DNA of 64,000 nt from assembly GCF_000217935.1 (NCBI RefSeq), contig NZ_AFHI01000007.1, positions 62,001 through 126,000 on the forward strand, in the 5' to 3' direction. Below, one piece after another: positions 26,963-35,177 of the stretch. The notes beneath the pieces were generated by a model that worked only from the letters and a program-made list of their open reading frames with translations, did no database searches and was not told the origin of the DNA. The translations under genes and the position numbers were made by a program. Position 1 is the first letter of the stretch. Every line of letters begins with the position of its first letter. The stretch is from Rheinheimera sp. A13L. Its GTDB lineage: Bacteria > Pseudomonadota > Gammaproteobacteria > Enterobacterales > Alteromonadaceae.

Positions 26963-27877
26963 ATGGGCAAATTGTTGTATAAACAACTCTGTCTTATTTC
27001 TGTTTTGCTGAGCAGTCCGACGCTCCTGGCAGCAGAAGTGCTGTCAGTTATTTATCCTGAAGTGAAAGCACCTTACGATGAGATATTTAAGCAAATCGTC
27101 CAAGGTATTGAGGATGAATATCAGGGTCCGATAAAACTGTACCCGCTCAAATCAACTTTCTCAGTCACAGAAACAGTGCAACAGCTTGATCAAAACAATG
27201 AGCAAATGGTTATCGCGCTTGGAAAAAGTGGTTATCAGGTTGCAAAAGAAGTCTATCAGCGTAAATCTGTGGCCGTGGGCGCTTTGCCTATCCAACCCAA
27301 CGGTATTTCAGGTGTCAGTTTATTGGCCGAACCTAAAGTATTGTTTGATTCACTTCGTTTGCTGGCTCCTTCCGTCAAACGTGTGGCTGTTTTGCACACC
27401 CCCGCGAATAAGTGGTTGATTGGCAGAGCTAAAGCTCAGGCAGATCAGTTAGGGTTAACCTTGTTACATATCGAAGTATCCGATCTGAAAAATGCGGTAG
27501 CAGAATATGACACTTTGCTCAAAGAATTAGATCCACAAACAGACGCCATTTGGTTGCCACTGGATCCAGTGACTGCTAATGAGCAGGTCATTTTACCCAA
27601 ACTGCTTGAATATGCCTGGGAACACAATCTGGTGTTATTTTCCAGCAAACCAGAGCATGCCAAAAGAGGCGCTTTGTTTTCCATGTTCCCGAATCACTAT
27701 GAATTGGGTAAAGGCCTGGTCTTTATGGTGGAAAGACTTCGCAGTAAAGAAATAGCCTCATCCGTATTGCCTATGGATAAAATGCAATTAGCTGTCAATC
27801 TGCGAACAGCGGCGCATCTTGGATTTGCGTACAACACCCAGCTGCGTAATAACTTCTCTATTGTGTTCAACAAATAA
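26963..27877 (+). CDS. ABC-type substrate-binding-like periplasmic protein
   Basis: This 304-residue protein has a signal peptide (cleavage after LLA, near residue 23). The periplasmic-binding fold resembles the PF04392 group: alternating beta/alpha segments with QMVIALGKSGYQVAKEV, GISGVSLLAEP, SVKRVAVLHTP and DAIWLPLDP. No permease or ATPase gene accompanies it. It ends 5 bases before the histidine kinase gene. An input role is therefore likely, binding a ligand and presenting it to the kinase. That role is inferred from context. Confidence 0.78.
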   Translation: MGKLLYKQLCLISVLLSSPTLLAAEVLSVIYPEVKAPYDEIFKQIVQGIEDEYQGPIKLYPLKSTFSVTETVQQLDQNNEQMVIALGKSGYQVAKEVYQRKSVAVGALPIQPNGISGVSLLAEPKVLFDSLRLLAPSVKRVAVLHTPANKWLIGRAKAQADQLGLTLLHIEVSDLKNAVAEYDTLLKELDPQTDAIWLPLDPVTANEQVILPKLLEYAWEHNLVLFSSKPEHAKRGALFSMFPNHYELGKGLVFMVERLRSKEIASSVLPMDKMQLAVNLRTAAHLGFAYNTQLRNNFSIVFNK

Positions 27878-27882
27878 TACTG

Positions 27883-29418
27883 ATGCCTCATCACTCCCCT
27901 ACTCTCAGGCGACAACTTCTTAAACTTCTGGTCCCTGGTCTGGTTTTTATGATGAGTTGTTTCAGTGTGTTGCTGGTCTGGATGACCACCAGCCACACCA
28001 GTACCATGGTATTTTCCAATGCACAGCAGGTCGTACGCTCCTTAGCTAATCAGTCGGTGTTGGCCTTACTGACAGAAAGCGCTGAAAACGCTGAAAACGC
28101 ATTAGGACAAATCAGCAGCTTCCCTGACGTGACCGGGGTGGGTTTGCTCACTGCAAGCCATGAATTTTTGGTCTGGCATGGGTCAGAGGAAAATAAGCAA
28201 AAGTTCATACAACATACATGGCCTGAAGTACCGGATCAAAGTCTGAATTGGCAGGATCAGCACTACTGGTATCTGGCTGCTGCAGTTGTATTAGAACAAA
28301 ACGACAATGCAGCAGAGCTATCCTTTGACAGTGACGGGCGCCAACATATTGGTTATGCGCTGGTCAGTTTCAGTAAAGAACGTTTGAGTGACTACAGTAA
28401 CTCTATTATGTTGGCGATGCTGGCGGTCACTACCGCAGCCTTATTGCTGCTTCTGCTTGTCATAAACCATAGTGTCAAAAAGATCACTCAGCCATTGAAT
28501 ACCTTATCGAAAAGTATGTCAGAGGCAGATTTGACACAGCAGCATCAACAGGTAAGGGTTGCCGGAACATCTGAAATACAGCAAATAGCCCTGTCGTACA
28601 ACGCAATGATGAGCGCCTTAAATGAACGGGACGAACAATTGCGTCAGCACAGAAACGAGCTAGAAGCTCTGGTGCAGATCCGTACCATAGAACTTACCAG
28701 CGCCCGTGATGCGGCCTTAACATCCAGCCGCCATAAATCAGAATTTCTGGCGAATATGAGCCATGAATTACGCACCCCTATTCAGTCGATCATTGGCTAC
28801 ATTGATTTGGTAAAAGAACAGCTGGAACTGCAAAATCAGTTTGATCTGCAGGATGATCTGAACCGGGTGCTTAAAAATGCAGATCGCTTGCTACAAATGA
28901 TCAACAGCCTGCTGGATTTAGCAAAAATTGAAGCCGGTCGTATGGAATTGCATCCGCGCGACTGCAGTCTTTATGAGCTGATACAACAGAGTCAGGATCT
29001 GATCAACCCCTTGTTAGCCGGGCAACAAAACAGCCTGACAGTGCAACAACCTGCTCAGGATCAGCGTTTGCGGCTCGACGCAGAAAAGCTGCTGCAAATT
29101 TTAGTAAATTTACTGAGCAACGCGATAAAGTTTACGCAACAAGGAGAAATTCAATTATCAGCAGAGATAGACGGCCGTTATTGCGTATTCACAGTAAGTG
29201 ATTCGGGCATAGGTCTGACCGATCAGCAAATGACCCAGGTTTTTATGCCTTTTTATCAGGCCGACGGCAGTCAAAGCCGTAAAACAGGCGGAACAGGACT
29301 GGGGTTGGCTATTACTAAACAGTTTGTCGAATTGATGTCCGGTACTATAGAAGTCAGACATGCAAAAGCGGGTGGCGCAGAATTTATAGTAAGGCTTCCG
29401 GTTGCTTTGCCGATATAA
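27883..29418 (+). CDS. Membrane sensor histidine kinase paired with the substrate-binding protein
   Basis: This 511-residue kinase has membrane helices at about residues 15-36 and 174-195 flanking a periplasmic sensor of about 135 residues. A HAMP domain (195-248) and a coiled coil follow. The HisKA box FLANMSHELRTP has H294, and the ATPase domain has N box LLSNAIKFTQ, DSGIGL and GGTGLGLAI. No receiver is fused and no response-regulator gene sits next to it on this strand. The closest candidate partner is the REC-containing GGDEF-EAL protein at 35178-37655. Confidence 0.9.
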   Translation: MPHHSPTLRRQLLKLLVPGLVFMMSCFSVLLVWMTTSHTSTMVFSNAQQVVRSLANQSVLALLTESAENAENALGQISSFPDVTGVGLLTASHEFLVWHGSEENKQKFIQHTWPEVPDQSLNWQDQHYWYLAAAVVLEQNDNAAELSFDSDGRQHIGYALVSFSKERLSDYSNSIMLAMLAVTTAALLLLLLVINHSVKKITQPLNTLSKSMSEADLTQQHQQVRVAGTSEIQQIALSYNAMMSALNERDEQLRQHRNELEALVQIRTIELTSARDAALTSSRHKSEFLANMSHELRTPIQSIIGYIDLVKEQLELQNQFDLQDDLNRVLKNADRLLQMINSLLDLAKIEAGRMELHPRDCSLYELIQQSQDLINPLLAGQQNSLTVQQPAQDQRLRLDAEKLLQILVNLLSNAIKFTQQGEIQLSAEIDGRYCVFTVSDSGIGLTDQQMTQVFMPFYQADGSQSRKTGGTGLGLAITKQFVELMSGTIEVRHAKAGGAEFIVRLPVALPI

Positions 29419-29430
29419 AAAATATATCTG

Positions 29431-29465
29431 CCTGTATGACTGGAGTTTCAGTCATCAGGTTTTAC
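29431..29465 (+). terminator. Hairpin after the histidine kinase gene
   Basis: An 11-bp stem with one bulge (CCTG, then ATGACTG, pairing with CAGTCAT and CAGG) has a GAGTTT loop and a short TTTT tail. It separates the kinase pair from the receptor operon. Confidence 0.6.
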
Positions 29466-29541
29466 ACTGAATAACAGAAATGGCTGATACAGGTAAGTTC
29501 CAGCATAACAATAAGAATAAGGACGCCTAACGGGGATTGAT

Positions 29542-31689
29542 ATGACGCAGTTACCAGCCGCTCGTTTAAATTTACTGAGTCTATGCATGTTCAGCTTGTT
29601 TTGCTCTGCTGTGGTTCAGGCAGACAATCAATTTGTCGCAGAAGATTTAGAAGACTTTTATGGTGCAACTGACTTTGTCAGTATTGCAACAGGCACCACC
29701 AAACGTATTGATAAAGCACCAGCCATTACCACTTTAATCACTGCTCAGGATATAGCCCGCAGTGGAGCAACACATCTTGATGAAGTACTGGAACAGGTTC
29801 CTGGTTTACATGTCACCCCCTCCACCATCAGCAGGTTGGATTCTGTTTACTCCATCCGGGGTATTCAGACCGGTTTTAACCCACAAGTGCTGGTACTTTT
29901 AAATGGCACTGAATTTAAAAACAGCTTTTCAGGGGGGTTGCCCTACACCTTCAGATTTCCGGCCACCATCATCGAACGTATTGAGGTGATCCGGGGGCCA
30001 GGCACAGCCGTGTATGGCGCCGACGCCTATTCCGGAGTCATTAACATAGTCACCAAAGATCTCAGTAAATCCAAATCATCGATTGGCAGCAGATTTGGCT
30101 CTTTTGACAGCAATGATCATTGGTTGCATCTGGGACATCAGTGGCAGGACTGGTCTGTGGGTCTGGCTATAGAGCAACAAAAATCGGACGGTGATAAAGA
30201 CCGTATCGCTGCTACGGATCAACAATCTGTGTTTGATCGGGTCTTTGGTACTCAGGCATCAGAAGCTCCTGGCCCTTTAAGTACTGGCTATGACATTCTG
30301 GATGTACACGGCACAGTGCAAAACGGCAATCTGAAATGGGAACACTGGTGGTGGCAACAACACAAAGGTGGTTTAGGACCAGGTGGCGCCCAGTCACTTG
30401 ACAGCACCGGCTATCAGAACTTCCGCGACTACAGAACTAAACTCAGCTACCTGTATCAACTCAGTCCGGAGTTAAGCTGGACCAATGATTTGTCTTATCT
30501 TGATGCCAAAAGCGAAACTTATTTTGTCCTGTTCCCGGCAGGAACCAGATTACCTATAGGAGCGGACGGTAATATTAGTTTCGCCGCTCCTGTCGGCATG
30601 GTGTCTTTCCCGGATGGATACATTGGCAGCCCGCGCGGCAATCACAAAGACAGCCGGTTGAATAGCATCTTTCATTACACCGCTTTTACCGGGCACCAGT
30701 TACGTTTAGAGTTAGGCTGGTTTGAACAAAAACTGACGCCCAGAGAACTGAAGAACTTTGGACCAGGCATTCTCGATGGCACTCAAACTGTAGTGACAGG
30801 AGAGCTGACTGACGTCACTGGTACTGATTATATCTACGTCACTCCGGTGCAGCGCAGTAACAGGCATATTAGCCTGCAGGACAGCTGGCGCTTTCAAAGT
30901 GACTGGGAACTGACGATTGGCCTGAGATACGATGATTTCTCTGACTTTGGCAGCACGCTCAATCCTCGTTTTGCTCTGGTATGGGACACAGCACATAACC
31001 TGACCACTAAATTGCTGTATGGCAGTGCTTTCCGTGCTCCCTCATTTAACGAGCTGTTTTTACAAAACAATCCGGCAGCTTTAGGTAACCCGGATTTAGA
31101 ACCTGAAACCATAGACACCCTCGAACTGGCCTTTGACTATCAATTGAATTTTAACAACAGGCTGGCCCTGAATTTATATAGCTACAAAGCAAAAGATTTG
31201 ATCGACAAAGCACCTATCCCAGGGACCAGTTTTCTACAAACGGCCAATCTGCAGGACTTAGATGGCCATGGCGCCGAGTTTGAATGGACCTGGCGCGCCG
31301 GAGATCAATGGAAACTGGATAGCAACATCGCCTTTCACAGCACCAAAAACAGTCTGACAGAACAGCAAATCGCTCTGGCTCCCCGCTGGACAGGTGCTAT
31401 ACGAGCTTATTACACCTTCAATGATCAATGGCAAGGCAGTGTCTGGGGGTACTGGGTTGCGGATAGAGCCAGAGCAGCAACAGACACAAGAAAAGCCATC
31501 AGCGACTATCAATTGTTTAACCTGAGCCTGAGCTATCAACCCGCTCAAAGCGACTGGCAGTTCAAAGGCACCCTGCGGAATCTGTTTGATAAAAAGGCCT
31601 ATGAGCCCAGTACCGGCGCTGTGCAAAATGATTATCAGCTTGAAGGCCTGAGTATCGCCTTGCAAGCCAGCTATCACTGGGAGTGGTGA
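29542..31689 (+). CDS. TonB-dependent outer-membrane receptor
   Basis: This 715-residue protein has a signal peptide (cleavage after VVQA, about residue 27). The plug domain (about 50-170) has ARSGATHLDEVLEQVPGLHV, YSIRGIQTG and VIRGPGTAVYGADAYSGVINI. A 22-strand barrel ends in aromatic YHWEW. The barrel contains the family blocks ALVWDTAHNLTTKLLYGSAFRAPSFNELF and LEPETIDTLELAFDY. The ligand is unknown. GGGG lies before the ATG. The stop is 4 bases from the next ATG, so it is co-translated with the citrate-synthase-like genes. Confidence 0.92.
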   Translation: MTQLPAARLNLLSLCMFSLFCSAVVQADNQFVAEDLEDFYGATDFVSIATGTTKRIDKAPAITTLITAQDIARSGATHLDEVLEQVPGLHVTPSTISRLDSVYSIRGIQTGFNPQVLVLLNGTEFKNSFSGGLPYTFRFPATIIERIEVIRGPGTAVYGADAYSGVINIVTKDLSKSKSSIGSRFGSFDSNDHWLHLGHQWQDWSVGLAIEQQKSDGDKDRIAATDQQSVFDRVFGTQASEAPGPLSTGYDILDVHGTVQNGNLKWEHWWWQQHKGGLGPGGAQSLDSTGYQNFRDYRTKLSYLYQLSPELSWTNDLSYLDAKSETYFVLFPAGTRLPIGADGNISFAAPVGMVSFPDGYIGSPRGNHKDSRLNSIFHYTAFTGHQLRLELGWFEQKLTPRELKNFGPGILDGTQTVVTGELTDVTGTDYIYVTPVQRSNRHISLQDSWRFQSDWELTIGLRYDDFSDFGSTLNPRFALVWDTAHNLTTKLLYGSAFRAPSFNELFLQNNPAALGNPDLEPETIDTLELAFDYQLNFNNRLALNLYSYKAKDLIDKAPIPGTSFLQTANLQDLDGHGAEFEWTWRAGDQWKLDSNIAFHSTKNSLTEQQIALAPRWTGAIRAYYTFNDQWQGSVWGYWVADRARAATDTRKAISDYQLFNLSLSYQPAQSDWQFKGTLRNLFDKKAYEPSTGAVQNDYQLEGLSIALQASYHWEW

Positions 31690-31693
31690 TCAG

Positions 31694-32476
31694 ATGTCTG
31701 AAGCTGAAGACTTTGGTTTTTCAGACAAAGCCAGAACCCGGCTTTGTCTGGAGCAACCCAGCCCAACAAATCCCTATCTGACAGAAACCTTGTATCTGGC
31801 AGGTTATGATCTGCAGCAACTGGTGCAAAAACGCAGTTTCAGTGACACTTTGTATTTATTGTTTTGTCACCAACTCCCCAATGCCGCTCAGTCAGAGCTG
31901 CTGGAAAAACTGATGACAGGCCTGATTTGTGCATCCCCACGCCATGCCGCCAGCAGGGCTGTGATGAGTGCAGGCATCAGCAAAACCAATCCGGAACATC
32001 TGTTGCCTATAGGTTTATTAACCTTAGGAGGCAAGCAGGGAGGAGCGGCCGAAGTGCAGCTGGCATATCAGTTTTTACAACAACACCTCAATACGACTGC
32101 GGAGCTGGCACTGCAGCAGAACCCCGCCAGATCCAGGCATCAGCATCCGGTCCCCGGATTTGGTGCATTATTTGGTGACGTCGATCCATTGATGCAAAAG
32201 CTTGCTGAATACTTACTCAGTCTTGAGGGTGCCGGTCCTCATTTACGCTTTGCTCAGCAACTAGCCACACTGATGGCCAAAGATGGTTATGGTTTACTCG
32301 ATACCGGACTTTGCGCCGCGGTCTGCGCCGATCTGGCCTTAGGAGCGCGGGAAAGTGTGGCCTTGTACCAGTTATTCCGTGCCCCAGGTCTTATCGCTTT
32401 AGGTATGGAACAAAGTCATTTGCCCATTCACGCTTTACCTTTACTGGAGGACGAACATTATGTCTTCCAGCCCTGA
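31694..32476 (+). CDS. Atypical citrate-synthase-fold protein 1
   Basis: This 260-residue protein aligns by eye with the citrate synthase/citryl-CoA lyase family. GYDLQQLVQKRSFSDTLYLL corresponds to the family N-terminal block, LTLGGKQGGAAEV (about 110-121) to the HGGA block, and GFGALFGDVDP (155-165) to the GHxV...DP block. The two catalytic histidines of those blocks are replaced (Gln and Ala), so ordinary citrate synthesis is unlikely. It follows the TonB receptor by 4 bases and overlaps the next gene by 17 bases. The function is unknown. Confidence 0.7.
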   Translation: MSEAEDFGFSDKARTRLCLEQPSPTNPYLTETLYLAGYDLQQLVQKRSFSDTLYLLFCHQLPNAAQSELLEKLMTGLICASPRHAASRAVMSAGISKTNPEHLLPIGLLTLGGKQGGAAEVQLAYQFLQQHLNTTAELALQQNPARSRHQHPVPGFGALFGDVDPLMQKLAEYLLSLEGAGPHLRFAQQLATLMAKDGYGLLDTGLCAAVCADLALGARESVALYQLFRAPGLIALGMEQSHLPIHALPLLEDEHYVFQP

Positions 32477-33284
32477 CAACTATTTTCTGTGGCAACAAAA
32501 GCGCGGCAACATAGTCACCAGCATAGGCAAATGGGTGGGCGGGGACGACGTGCAAGTACGGCAATACTCGTTGTTAAAAGACTTATTTCAACAGGTCAGT
32601 TATATGCAACTTCAGGTGCTAAACGCCACAGGCAAACTCGTCTCCCCGGAGTTAGGCCGCTGGCTGGAAAATAATTTTATGGTGATGAGTTACCCGGACG
32701 CCCGGATCTGGTGTAATCAGGTGGGAGCCTTTGCCGGTACATTAAAAACCAGTCCCACAGCAGCTACTGTAGCAGGCTGTCTTGCTGCCGACTCCAGAGT
32801 GTATGGCGGCAGTCAGACCTCTGAACATGCGATGCGTTTTATTCAGCAAACGCTTTTAAAATACAAAGCGGGTCAAAGTATCGAAGCGCTTGTTGCTGCA
32901 GCCCCTGTCAAGCAAGGCAAACCCGCCATCATCGGATTTGCCAGACCTGTAGCCCGCACTGACGAGCGGATTGCTCCGCACCAACAGATGACTGAAGCTC
33001 TGGGTTTTGCCAAAGGCGAGCATATGCAGCTGGCTGACTTGATCGCAGACTATATGCAACAGCATTATGGTATGGGTATTAATATTGGTGGCTACACTGC
33101 GGCTTTTATGTCTGATCAGGGCTTTTCTCCGGAAGAGGTATACAGGATCAAAAACCTCTGCGTCGCCAGTGGTGTGACTGCTTGTTATCAGGATCAACTG
33201 ACAGAGCCTGAGCATAGTTTTTTACCCTGGCGCTGCGATGATATTGACTATCAAGGCCAGGCACCCCGCATGTTACCTGACTAA
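32460..33284 (+). CDS. Atypical citrate-synthase-fold protein 2
   Basis: This 274-residue second relative of citrate synthase lies directly after the first. The blocks NQVGAFAGTLKTSPTAATVAG, RVYGGSQTSEHA (HGGA equivalent), GFARPVARTDER (GHxV...DPR equivalent) and a GMGINIGGYTAAFM...LPWRCDDIDYQG C-terminus follow the family order. The catalytic histidines again appear substituted. GGAGGA before the ATG gives a good ribosome site inside the previous gene. It probably forms a complex with protein 1, an inference from coupling and kinship. A convergent TPP enzyme follows. Confidence 0.65.
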   Translation: MSSSPDNYFLWQQKRGNIVTSIGKWVGGDDVQVRQYSLLKDLFQQVSYMQLQVLNATGKLVSPELGRWLENNFMVMSYPDARIWCNQVGAFAGTLKTSPTAATVAGCLAADSRVYGGSQTSEHAMRFIQQTLLKYKAGQSIEALVAAAPVKQGKPAIIGFARPVARTDERIAPHQQMTEALGFAKGEHMQLADLIADYMQQHYGMGINIGGYTAAFMSDQGFSPEEVYRIKNLCVASGVTACYQDQLTEPEHSFLPWRCDDIDYQGQAPRMLPD

Positions 33285-33285
33285 G

Positions 33286-33313
33286 CAAAACAAAAGGGCG
33301 GAATTAACCGCCC
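33286..33313 (-). terminator. Terminator overlapping the end of the TPP-enzyme gene
   Basis: Stem GGGCGG (33296-33301)/CCGCCC (33308-33313) has an AATTAA loop that includes the stop codon. On the minus strand it is followed by TTTTGTTTTG. Confidence 0.75.
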
Positions 33314-35085
33314 GGTGTTGCCGACCCTTTTAAACCTTTCACCCGATCTGCCATAGGCGGCACTTCTTCCGCATCGATACGTACATCCAGCAAAGTGGGA
33401 CCTTTTTTGCGAAACAGTGCAGCAAAATCTACAGCCTCCAGTTGCAACGGCGTTTCAATACTAATGGCATCCACCCCCAGTGCATTGGCAAGTGCAGCAT
33501 AGTTCACCCTGCCCAGTTGATAACCTGTCTGTTCTGCCCCGCCCAGGCGCTGTCCATGCATCACCATGCCCAGTACCCCATCGTTGAGTACAATCAGCAC
33601 CAGCGGCAACTGCTGCTGTAAAGCAACTGTGATCTCCTGTGCGCTCATCAGGTAACTGCCATCACCTGTGACACAGACATGAGGCTGGGCGCCTTTGCTG
33701 GCCAAAGCAGAGCCTATAGCCGCTGAAATAGCCCATGCCATAGCGCCCAACCCCATAGCGATATGATAATGGCCCTGATACTCGGGTCTTTGGTAATAAT
33801 GCACAGACCAGGACCAGGCATTGCCTGCATCCACAAACAATCGGGTGCCTTGCGGCAGTGCTTTGCTCAGGTAAGTGAATAAACGTTGTGGTTTTAACGG
33901 GATCGAATTATTAGTCGCAGCCTCCGGATCCTGCAACAGGCTAAAAGAGCCATTACAATTGGCTGAAACTTCAGCAGCAAAAGCGGGCCAGTCTTTACCC
34001 CATTTCCTTTTGGCTTCACTGATTTCGTCGATCAGCTTTTGGAAGATCACAGGTAAATAACCGCAGACATGCAACTTTGCCATAGGTGATCGGGTGAAAT
34101 GTTCAACACTGGAATCTATGTGGATCAGTTTGTGGTTAATTAAATCATCATCCCACCCACTGGTGCCCAGTTCGCCTAAGGCCGCACCCACAGCTAATAC
34201 CAGATCCAGCTTACCTTCATTATCCTGTAACAGCTCTCTGGCGCTTTGATGCCCGGCAAAACCAAAAACCCCACGGTACAAAGGATGAGTTTCATTGACC
34301 CAGCGTTTGCCCATAGGACCAGTAACAAAAGGGGCGTTTAATAGTTCTGCCAGCTTCATAATCTGCTCTGAAGCTTCTTTGCAGCCATCTCCCAGAAAAA
34401 ACGCCACCCGCTTTGCCTGGGATAATTCCTGCAACAAACGTTGCAATGCAGTTTTATCTGACAATGAAAATTGCTGGGTTAAAAGTTCAGTCCTCACATT
34501 GGGTAAAAAACCGGCTTCGGCTCGTAATACATCGGAAGGAATAGAAATATGGGACGGACCAGCAGGCACTCTGCTGGTCGCCATAATGGCAGCTATCAAT
34601 TTGTTCTCAAGCTGCTCATGGTGACTGACCAGAGAATTGTATCGGGTGCAATGACGAAACATTCCCACTATGTCGATGGCAGAGCAGGACGAGTCCTGCA
34701 GCGCTCTGCGACCAAACTTGGGTAACGGAGTTTGTGCTGTGATCACCAGCATAGGCACGTTGTCGGCATAGGCGCTGGCGACTCCGGTCAACAGATTGGT
34801 GGCTCCCGGCCCTGTGGTTGCACAGCAGACTCCGGGCCGCCCTGTTTCTCTGGCATAGCCATCCGCCATAAAAGCAGCGCCAGCCTCGTGCCTGGCAACT
34901 ATGGCTCTGACGCCCCCTCTTCGCTCGCTACGAGCCAGGGCATCAAATAAAGGCTCAATAGCACCACCAGGCACACCAAAGACATAATCAACCTTAAGTT
35001 GATTCAGATAAGCGACCAGAAGGTCGGCATAGGTCAGAACGTCCTTGTCAATCGGCTCTTCCATGTTAAGAGCGTCTTGAATCAT
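33304..35085 (-). CDS. Thiamine-diphosphate enzyme, acetolactate-synthase-like
   Basis: This 593-residue enzyme has the three-domain TPP fold. The pyrimidine domain has the catalytic Glu in ARHEAGAAFMADGYAR and TGPGATN. A central domain follows, and the PP domain has the Mg/TPP motif GDGSYLMSAQE...LND. It resembles acetolactate synthase large subunits, but no small regulatory subunit lies nearby, so it may be catabolic or act on another 2-oxo acid. The ATG at 35085 follows AGGTAA; a TTG 13 codons upstream is less likely. It is convergent with the citrate-synthase-like pair. Confidence 0.85.
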   Translation of the reverse strand: MIQDALNMEEPIDKDVLTYADLLVAYLNQLKVDYVFGVPGGAIEPLFDALARSERRGGVRAIVARHEAGAAFMADGYARETGRPGVCCATTGPGATNLLTGVASAYADNVPMLVITAQTPLPKFGRRALQDSSCSAIDIVGMFRHCTRYNSLVSHHEQLENKLIAAIMATSRVPAGPSHISIPSDVLRAEAGFLPNVRTELLTQQFSLSDKTALQRLLQELSQAKRVAFFLGDGCKEASEQIMKLAELLNAPFVTGPMGKRWVNETHPLYRGVFGFAGHQSARELLQDNEGKLDLVLAVGAALGELGTSGWDDDLINHKLIHIDSSVEHFTRSPMAKLHVCGYLPVIFQKLIDEISEAKRKWGKDWPAFAAEVSANCNGSFSLLQDPEAATNNSIPLKPQRLFTYLSKALPQGTRLFVDAGNAWSWSVHYYQRPEYQGHYHIAMGLGAMAWAISAAIGSALASKGAQPHVCVTGDGSYLMSAQEITVALQQQLPLVLIVLNDGVLGMVMHGQRLGGAEQTGYQLGRVNYAALANALGVDAISIETPLQLEAVDFAALFRKKGPTLLDVRIDAEEVPPMADRVKGLKGSATPGG

Positions 35086-35177
35086 CACTGCATTACCTGT
35101 TTCATTTGTTGTTAAATAAACCAAAGAAGATGCAGTTTAGCCGATAAAGCCTGAACAAGTGGAGATTTTTTAAACAG

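Noticed and set aside
29542-33284. Siderophore-synthesis cluster next to the TonB receptor
   Set aside because: No NRPS, NIS synthetase or monooxygenase genes are present; the citrate-synthase-like pair alone does not support it.
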